Positions 23,626 through 28,939 of a DNA stretch of 28,939 nucleotides are shown here, one piece after another. Origin of the DNA: an uncultured Coriobacteriaceae bacterium. Its GTDB lineage: Bacteria > Actinomycetota > Coriobacteriia > Coriobacteriales > Eggerthellaceae. The notes under the pieces are model-generated. The model did no database searches. It was not told the DNA's origin and saw nothing but the letters and a program-made list of their open reading frames with translations. The number at the start of each line of letters is the position of its first letter. Positions within the stretch are counted from its first letter, which is position 1. The stretch covers positions 1 through 28,939 of the forward strand of contig USAB01000012.1 in the NCBI GenBank assembly GCA_900552585.1. Reading direction: 5' to 3'. The translations under genes and the position numbers were made by a program.

Positions 23626-24558
23626 CTAATCGGCATATTCCTCATGACACCGTTCGATGCCCTTCACGCAAGCCCAAAGCGTATAGTTCACCGGGGTGGG
23701 CACACCTAGTCGTTTGCCTTCGCGCACGACGGCTCCGGCGATAACGTCCACTTCGGTTCGCCGTCCGCTTTCCAGGCTCTGCTGCAAAGACGGCTTGAAG
23801 CTGTCGGGCAGTCCCTTGCCGGCCATCCATAGCACCTTGTCGGGATCTTCATACGTAAGCTTCACTCCCGCCGCATGCGCTACGGTGACGCCTTCCATGA
23901 CGGCGGCGCGCGATACTTCCAGCAGACTCTCCTGTGAATACAGGCCACCGTAGGGCAGGCCGGTGATGGCGCAGACCGCACCTGTCGAAACATTTACCAG
24001 CAGCTTGTCCCAAATAACTCCCATGATGTTGGTGGTGGCGGAGGTTTCCATGCCTGCTTGGTTGAAGGCAGCCACGATTTGCTCAACGCGCACGGATTCG
24101 GAGCCGTCAAGCTCGCCGATAAACGTTTCCTTTTGCGCAAGCGTGGCCTGCACACGGCCGGGTTCCAGAAGCATGCCGCCAACGTAGGTCTTGCCGCCGA
24201 TGACGTGTTCGGTGCCAACCGCATTGCTTAGGATGTCTTCGGCTCCCAAGCCGTTCTGGAAGGTCATCACAACGGTATCGGGACCAACCAGGGAAAGACC
24301 CGATTCGATGGTTTGCTGGGTGTCGTATGCCTTGCAAAGCACTATTACCAGGTCGCAGACCCCGATTCCTTCGGGTGTTTCATGGGGAATGGGGCGGGAG
24401 ATGCGCTCTTCGCTGCCCATAACCATGACCAAACCGTTTTCGCGAATCGCTTCCATGTGAGCTTTGCGGCCGACGAAGTGCACCTCATTGCCGGATATTG
24501 CCAGCGCTCCGCCAATGGCGCTGCCCAAGCTGCCCGCTCCTAAAATACAGATTTTCAT
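23626..24558 (-). CDS. Ketopantoate reductase family (PanE/ApbA-like) oxidoreductase
   Basis: This 310-residue protein begins with the NADP-binding motif MKICILGAGSLGSAIGG. The family's other marks follow: VLCKAYDT with its Lys, TFQNGLGAED, WDKLLVNVSTGAVCAITG with its catalytic Lys and Asn, and a final TEVDVIAGAVVREGKRLGVPTPVN. Length and motifs fit 2-dehydropantoate 2-reductase. However, it sits in a locus with VOC, MaoC and Gfo/Idh/MocA genes, so reduction of a different 2-keto acid or ester is just as likely. The start follows an AAGGAG site, 23 nt after the VOC gene, so the two are in one operon. Confidence 0.9.
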   Translation of the reverse strand: MKICILGAGSLGSAIGGALAISGNEVHFVGRKAHMEAIRENGLVMVMGSEERISRPIPHETPEGIGVCDLVIVLCKAYDTQQTIESGLSLVGPDTVVMTFQNGLGAEDILSNAVGTEHVIGGKTYVGGMLLEPGRVQATLAQKETFIGELDGSESVRVEQIVAAFNQAGMETSATTNIMGVIWDKLLVNVSTGAVCAITGLPYGGLYSQESLLEVSRAAVMEGVTVAHAAGVKLTYEDPDKVLWMAGKGLPDSFKPSLQQSLESGRRTEVDVIAGAVVREGKRLGVPTPVNYTLWACVKGIERCHEEYAD

Positions 24559-24581
24559 GTCGGTTCTCCTTTCGCGGCGCC

Positions 24582-24941
24582 TTATTCAATGCCGACGATC
24601 TCGATTACATGGCCTTCAGGTAGCTGGAACCAATTCAGTTTTCCGGAAAAGGAGGCCACTCCCTCTACCGAGCTCACAGCAAGGATCAGGCTATCGGGGT
24701 CGGAAGATTCAATTCCGATATGCGACATCTGCTGTGTCTCGCAGTTGGCGATTGCGTCGCTGATGGCATGCTGCAGCTGAACGCCTCCTATCCAAATCTG
24801 ATCGAGGTTGTTTTCCGTGTCGTATTTTTCCAGCGTTACCGGCATGCCCATGATGTCCTGGAAAAAGCGTCGGTACCAGTCGAAGTCGCGTACGCGTACG
24901 CCGACATGCTGCACCTTGGTAGTCGGATTCGATGCATTCAT
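24582..24941 (-). CDS. VOC/glyoxalase family protein
   Basis: The ATG at 24941 follows AAAGGAG and gives 119 residues; the upstream in-frame ATG at 24971 lacks one. It is a single vicinal-oxygen-chelate domain made of two babab units: VQHVGVRVRDFDWYRRFFQDIMGM, then MSHIGIESSDP and ending PEGHVIEIVGIE. Candidate metal ligands are the His of VQH and of SHIG and the Glu of IEIV. Family members act as lyases, dioxygenases, epimerases or binding proteins; which applies is unclear. It is the first gene of the unit with the PanE-like reductase. Confidence 0.87.
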   Translation of the reverse strand: MNASNPTTKVQHVGVRVRDFDWYRRFFQDIMGMPVTLEKYDTENNLDQIWIGGVQLQHAISDAIANCETQQMSHIGIESSDPDSLILAVSSVEGVASFSGKLNWFQLPEGHVIEIVGIE

Positions 24942-25016
24942 CGGTTTCTCCTTTCGGCTCGACTCCAGCATACCGGGCTATGGGGGAACCGTATTGCCTA
25001 CCTGGCGCACAAAAGA

Positions 25017-25035
25017 GTCCCCAACTATGAATCGG
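25017..25035. promoter_or_regulatory. Motif in the VOC/oxidoreductase divergent region, similar to one at 22365
   Basis: GTCCCCAACTATGAATCGG lies between the divergent VOC (start 24941) and Gfo/Idh/MocA (start 25138) genes. It matches the motif ahead of the LysR gene in all but three inserted bases. It is a candidate shared LysR site. Confidence 0.35.
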
Positions 25036-25137
25036 GCTCATAACGGTTGCGCCAACGGGGCAAAGATGCGGGTCGTCGAAATACTGCGGGTCATGCTACC
25101 GTGGGGTTGCAACGAGAACGGCTTGAGAGGAGCTGCC

Positions 25138-26214
25138 ATGGCTGTGGACAAGGTCATTCGCTGGGGCATTATCGGATGCGGCAACGTGGTGGACACGAAA
25201 AACGGGCCGGGCACGTACTTGGCGGAAGGCTCGGAACTGGCGGGAATATGGAATCGCACGCGCAGCAAGGCGGAGACGTGGGTTTCCACCCATGGGCATG
25301 GACGCGTTTACGACACGATGGATGACCTGCTGGTGGATCCGCGCATAGATATCGTGTATGTGGCGACCACTCCGGACTGTCACCTTCGGCAGGCTCTGGC
25401 AGTGGCGGCTGCGGGCAAGCATTGCTACCTGGAAAAGCCCATCGCCTTAAGCTGGGACGAGGCCCAGCAGATTCGCGCCGCCTTCCAAAAGGCGGGCACG
25501 CGCTGCTTCGTTGCCCACTATCGTCGCGGCATGGCGCGCTACAAGAAGGCAAAGGCGCTCATCGACGGGGGACGGCTGGGAAAGATCCGCGGCGTGCAGG
25601 TCATCCGGACCCAGCGTCAGACGGCGGAGGAGCTGCTTCCCTATGACCAGCAGCCTTGGCGCGTGCATCCCGAGGTGTCCGGCGGCGCGCATTTCTACGA
25701 AGGCGATGCGCATATGCTGGATCTGGTTGACTTCCTGGTTGGGCCGCTTTCCGATTTCAAGCTGGAGAATACCAACCTTACCGGTTGCTATGCGGCAGAA
25801 GACGCCGTATCGCTTGCCGGAAAAACGGAAGACGGCGTTATGGTTTCGGCCGTCTGGTGCTATGCCGCGTATCGCGCCATCGATCGCTTCCTTATCTTCG
25901 GGGACAAAGGCAGCTTGGAATTCCCGTACTACGACAATGCCGCTCCCATGAAGCTGGAGACGCTGCCGCTTCATGCCGCCCCGGCGCGCGAAGGCGTGAT
26001 GGGCGGGGTGCGCGAGGAGCCGCAGATGCAGGTCGAATATGTGGAAACCCCCCTGGATGAATATCCCGGCACGGGTCAGATCCAGGATATCGTGGACGAG
26101 TTGCGCGGGGTGCCCGGTGCCGTATGCTCGAGCACCTTGGATTCGGCAATGCGTACGCTGCGCATTACTTGGACATCGCGCCAGCAGTGGCTCCAGGATC
26201 AGGAATCCCGGTAA
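25138..26214 (+). CDS. Gfo/Idh/MocA family oxidoreductase
   Basis: The ATG at 25138 follows AGAGGAG and gives 358 residues; the open frame further upstream is intergenic. The N-terminal Rossmann fold has IIGCGNVVDTKNG (residues 11-23) and the family's YLEKPIAL with catalytic Lys100. The C-terminal alpha/beta domain contains GGAHFYEGDAHMLDLVDFLVG, where the Asp/His pair usually contacts the substrate. These enzymes oxidise or reduce sugar, inositol or other polyol substrates with NAD(P). It is divergent from the VOC-PanE unit and is followed by an MFS gene 146 nt later. Confidence 0.92.
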   Translation: MAVDKVIRWGIIGCGNVVDTKNGPGTYLAEGSELAGIWNRTRSKAETWVSTHGHGRVYDTMDDLLVDPRIDIVYVATTPDCHLRQALAVAAAGKHCYLEKPIALSWDEAQQIRAAFQKAGTRCFVAHYRRGMARYKKAKALIDGGRLGKIRGVQVIRTQRQTAEELLPYDQQPWRVHPEVSGGAHFYEGDAHMLDLVDFLVGPLSDFKLENTNLTGCYAAEDAVSLAGKTEDGVMVSAVWCYAAYRAIDRFLIFGDKGSLEFPYYDNAAPMKLETLPLHAAPAREGVMGGVREEPQMQVEYVETPLDEYPGTGQIQDIVDELRGVPGAVCSSTLDSAMRTLRITWTSRQQWLQDQESR

Positions 26215-26360
26215 AGGCGGCACGGACCGCTCGTCCGTCGTGCCGTCGAGCTTCCATGGCTTGTGTACGAACCGATGATCGGCATGAGGCTGTAAACGGC
26301 ACGGCGTCGAGGGGGATTGCCATCTCGCAATTGCGGCAGATGCGTGCATAATACCGAAGT

Positions 26361-27794
26361 ATGAATTCGATTGATTCCCATACGTACGCTCCTACATCGG
26401 GGCAGAGTCCGAAAACGGAAGGGCATTTCGGTGCCATTCTTGCCATCTACCTTCTGGGGCTTCTCATCGGCGGTTTGTATGTGGGCTTGGTTGCTCCGAT
26501 TCGCACCGTCGTGCAGGCCGGGTTCGGTATCGGTGATTCCTCCGGCATCTGGATGATCAACATCTACACGCTGTTCTATGCCGCGCTTATTCCCGTTATC
26601 GGGAATCTGGCCGACCGCTATGGGCGAAAGATCGTTTATACCACCTGTGTTGCCCTGTTCGCTGCGGGGTCCGCGCTGTGCGGCATCTCCGCTTCTGTCG
26701 GAGGGTTCGGCCTGTTACTGTTCGGGCGCGTTGTGCAGGCGATCGGAGCAGGCGGCATGATTCCGGTTGCCAATGCGGAGATCGGGACATCGTTTCCGCT
26801 GGAAAAGCGCGGTATGGCCTTGGGTATCGCCGCTGCCGTCGTGGGCATTTCCAATGTGCTCGGGGCCGGCGTGGGCAGCTTCATTGTGGGACTTGTGGGC
26901 GTGCAGAATTGGGCGGTTGCCTTCTATTTCGCGCTTCCGTTCTGCGTTGCCATCATTATCGCCGCGCTTGTATTCCTGCCGAACCATACCGTCAAAACGA
27001 AGGGGTCCCTTGACCTGGCCGGATCCGTAGTGCTTGTGGCCTTCGTGCTGGCGCTGCTCTTGGGACTGAAGGATATCGATTTCTTCGACTTCGCCAACAG
27101 TGCCTCCCAGCCTGCTGCCTGGATTCCGCTTGCTGTTGCCGTGCTCTGTCTGCCGGTATTCCGAGCCGTAGAACGCCGTGCGGACAATCCGGTGTTCCAT
27201 ATGGAATACCTGCACAGCCGTCCGATTGTCATCACCATGGCAGTGTCTTTCTTTGTGGGATGCGTCATCATCTCCATGATGCTGGTCCCGGAATTCGCCG
27301 AGTTCGCTATGGGCGATCCGGTGGGTTCGGGTGGATACTACATGCTCGCCATCGGCCTGACATCCATCATCGGGCCGCCGTTCGCCGGTAGGCTTATCGA
27401 CCACATCGGTCCGAAGCCTGTGCTCATGGGCGGCTTATCCGTCATGATTGCCGGGTATCTTTTCTTGGCCGTGTACGCCGCAGCCAATCCGAGCGCAGTT
27501 TCGCTTATTGCGGGTCTTGCCGTTGTCGGCGCGGGCATGGGCTTTGCCATGGGGGCGCCGGCGAACTACATGATTCTGGAGAACACCGACCCCGATAACA
27601 GCAACTCGGCGATTGCGACCATCACCTTGGTGCGCCAAGTGGGTACATCGCTTGCCCCTGCGATTCTGGTGGGGTTCATATCGCAAGAAGCGGGCATGCT
27701 GGGGTATCAGCATATGCTTCTTTGCGTCGTGGCATTCAACGCCATCGCGCTTGCGCTGATGGCACTCTATCATTCTCCGGAACCGTGCAGGTGA
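26361..27794 (+). CDS. MFS transporter, DHA2-like drug/metabolite exporter
   Basis: This 477-residue protein has about 13-14 hydrophobic helices. MFS motif A is GNLADRYGRK (81-90), and the helix 4-5 region FGRVVQAIGAGGMIPVANAEIG with GISNVLGAGVGSFIVG is the antiporter motif C region typical of DHA2 exporters. No ribosome-binding site precedes the ATG, and a CATAAT box ends 8 nt before it, so the mRNA may be leaderless. No other in-frame start fits the family. It may export a product or substrate of the adjacent LysR-linked enzymes. Confidence 0.9.
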   Translation: MNSIDSHTYAPTSGQSPKTEGHFGAILAIYLLGLLIGGLYVGLVAPIRTVVQAGFGIGDSSGIWMINIYTLFYAALIPVIGNLADRYGRKIVYTTCVALFAAGSALCGISASVGGFGLLLFGRVVQAIGAGGMIPVANAEIGTSFPLEKRGMALGIAAAVVGISNVLGAGVGSFIVGLVGVQNWAVAFYFALPFCVAIIIAALVFLPNHTVKTKGSLDLAGSVVLVAFVLALLLGLKDIDFFDFANSASQPAAWIPLAVAVLCLPVFRAVERRADNPVFHMEYLHSRPIVITMAVSFFVGCVIISMMLVPEFAEFAMGDPVGSGGYYMLAIGLTSIIGPPFAGRLIDHIGPKPVLMGGLSVMIAGYLFLAVYAAANPSAVSLIAGLAVVGAGMGFAMGAPANYMILENTDPDNSNSAIATITLVRQVGTSLAPAILVGFISQEAGMLGYQHMLLCVVAFNAIALALMALYHSPEPCR

Positions 27795-27892
27795 CGCCGT
27801 GGTTGACGGTACAAGGCGTTCTGCCGGCAGATATGCCGCATGCGATTTTCGCCGCCTTCTGTCTGCAATCGCTTGCTCGATGACGCCTACGG

Positions 27893-27898
27893 TATAAT
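27893..27898 (+). promoter_or_regulatory. -10 box of the ArsC-like gene
   Basis: A perfect TATAAT lies 26 nt before the ATG of the ArsC-like gene. No clear -35 is visible at normal spacing. Confidence 0.5.
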
Positions 27899-27924
27899 AG
27901 GTTCGTCCGGACAGAGGGGGCGTC

Positions 27925-28284
27925 ATGCTGTTCATCGAGTACCCGAAATGCTCAACCTGTCAGAAGGCGAAAAAGTGGCTGGATGCCCATGGTATCGATT
28001 ACACTGATCGCGATATCAGGCAGGACAACCCTTCGGCTGAAGAGCTGGGCGCCTGGCAGGCGGCCAGCGGCATTCCGTTGAAAACGCTGTTCAATACCAG
28101 CGGAATGTTGTATCGCAGCATGGGGTTGAAGGACAAGCTGCCCGAAATGGCCCCCGAAGAGCAGATGGCTCTGCTTGCTACCGACGGGATGCTTGTCAAA
28201 AGGCCTTTGGTAGTGGACGGCGATACGGTTCTTGCTGGTTTCAAACCAAAAGACTGGGCGGCTCATTTCGGTGTGGAAGAATAG
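27925..28284 (+). CDS. ArsC/Spx-fold thioredoxin-like protein (YusI-like)
   Basis: This 119-residue protein starts MLFIEYPKCSTCQKAKKWLD with a redox CxxC (Cys9, Cys12). It resembles Bacillus YusI over its length: FNTSGMLYRSMGLKDKLPEM, LLATDGMLVKRPLVVDG and GFKPKDW. The KRPL segment matches that of ArsC and Spx. True arsenate reductase activity is not implied; a thiol oxidoreductase or regulatory role is more likely. The start is supported by an AGAGGGGG site and a near TATAAT box. Confidence 0.93.
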   Translation: MLFIEYPKCSTCQKAKKWLDAHGIDYTDRDIRQDNPSAEELGAWQAASGIPLKTLFNTSGMLYRSMGLKDKLPEMAPEEQMALLATDGMLVKRPLVVDGDTVLAGFKPKDWAAHFGVEE

Positions 28285-28713
28285 GGCCGTTTCGATTCGC
28301 CGAGGCCCATCACTGTCATCGGTACGTCGAAGGGCGCCGAGTTCGGTGCCGAGCTAGCTGCACACGGCTTCGCTATTGACAATCTGGCAACAGGCTATCC
28401 GCCCTCATACCGTGCAGCTTATGAAGGCACGGCAGTCGGATCGGGCGACGAGCCCCTGATCGACCTTTCGGGCTTCAAGGGCCATGCGCTTTTCTTTGCC
28501 GGCCGAAAAGATGCTATGTGATAAAGCGATGTTGCGGCGAAGAATCTTGCTGTGCAATCCGATGCCTTCGAGGCGCACGTCTACCCGGATGCCGGTCATA
28601 TCTTCTCGGACGATTCCGCGCAATTCGGCACCGGCTGGGAAATCATGCTGGGCGGCACGGTCGATGGGGAAATTGCGGCCTTTGAGGATTCGAAAAATAC
28701 CTTGTTCGTCTGA
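28285..28713 (+). pseudogene. Alpha/beta-hydrolase fragment (BAAT/thioesterase-like) with in-frame stops
   Basis: The frame reads PITVIGTSKGAEFGAELAAH, with a GxSxG nucleophile elbow (GTSKG), then GHALFFAGRKDAM, then TGA TAA at 28519-28524. It continues in the same frame as SDVAAKNLAVQSDAFEAHVY, then PDAGHIFSDD with the catalytic His. This is a BAAT/dienelactone-hydrolase-type C-terminal half broken by two stops. The N-terminal half is missing; the fragment begins directly after the ArsC-like stop codon. Confidence 0.8.
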
Positions 28714-28939
28714 TGCCACACGCATCCTCGCGCCCTCCGGCACGGCCATCGAGGCCGTCGGGTCCACCATGTGCTTCGACGAAGGCCTCGAAGGGGTCGA
28801 AGGCACCATCGCCTACGGCGCGGATGGCGATGCCGCCACCCATTTCACGCTCCAATCGGCTACCGGAGCGAACCCGAAGATGCTTTCCGACTTCAAGCCC
28901 CTCGACAGTGCCGACAGATGCACCTTCATGTTCGATGCC
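28682..28939 (+). other. Unassigned open frame running off the window
   Basis: A plus-strand frame from about 28682 stays open to the window end, with strongly GC-rich third positions (ILAPSGTAIEAVGSTMCFDE, then GLEGVEGTIAYGADGDAATH). The codon bias looks real, but no start, ribosome-binding site or family is recognised. It could be the rest of another decayed gene or part of a gene continuing beyond the window. Confidence 0.3.

Noticed and set aside
27925..28284. Arsenate reductase forming an arsenic operon with the ACR3 remnant
   Set aside because: The protein resembles YusI more than ArsC, the ACR3 fragment is 6 kb away and broken, and no arsR was recognised.
28519..28524. Stop-codon recoding in the hydrolase frame
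   Set aside because: Two different stops in tandem (TGA TAA), absence of the N-terminal half and no recoding hairpin favour a pseudogene.

Overview
The window is about 29 kb of moderately GC-rich bacterial chromosome with dense genes on both strands. The content points to a strictly anaerobic gut-type actinobacterium of the Coriobacteriia/Eggerthellaceae kind. The signs are two aldo/keto reductases with C-terminal ferredoxin clusters, a cysteine-rich [4Fe-4S] protein paired with the hydrogenase maturation factor HypA, many small transporters, and a LysR-controlled set of small-molecule enzymes. The assignment is an inference from gene content and codon bias, because no rRNA or marker gene is present. 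No tRNA, rRNA or CRISPR array was seen.

Region 1 (1-5.8 kb) concerns redox and stress. It holds the end of a ferredoxin-type aldo/keto reductase, then a glutathione peroxidase translationally coupled to an OhrR-type MarR repressor. An imperfect palindrome lies over their promoter. A second ferredoxin-type aldo/keto reductase, a TetR regulator and a Gdx/SugE-like SMR exporter follow on the minus strand. An SPFH membrane protein ends at a 19-bp hairpin terminator.

Region 2 (5.8-15.1 kb) is mainly transport and cofactor genes. It carries an APC permease, the [4Fe-4S] protein-hypA pair, and an IS1634-like transposase reading frame that appears to have lost its catalytic DDE residues. panD is followed by a BASS-family transporter (possibly PanS-like), then an NCS2 purine permease and an EamA transporter. 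Several clean inverted or tandem repeats sit in the promoters.

Region 3 (15.3-21.7 kb) begins with an 859-residue protein that joins a KaiC-like fold without a Walker A motif to a PEP-synthase-type ATP-grasp domain. After it come about 1.8 kb of eroded DNA, with short-chain dehydrogenase and alpha/beta-hydrolase remnants around a GNAT acetyltransferase. A CDF transporter with an Mn-type metal site (NxxxD/DxxxD), a nitroreductase and an internally deleted ACR3 arsenite-efflux remnant complete the region.

Region 4 (21.8-28.9 kb) looks like a small-molecule metabolism locus. It contains a MaoC hydratase divergent from a LysR regulator, a glyoxalase/VOC - ketopantoate-reductase-like - 34-codon small-ORF unit, a divergent Gfo/Idh/MocA oxidoreductase and an MFS exporter. 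A related 16-19-nt motif occurs in front of the LysR gene and in the VOC/oxidoreductase intergenic region, which suggests shared control. The window ends with an ArsC-fold (YusI-like) protein, an alpha/beta-hydrolase pseudogene interrupted by two in-frame stops, and an unassigned frame running off the edge.
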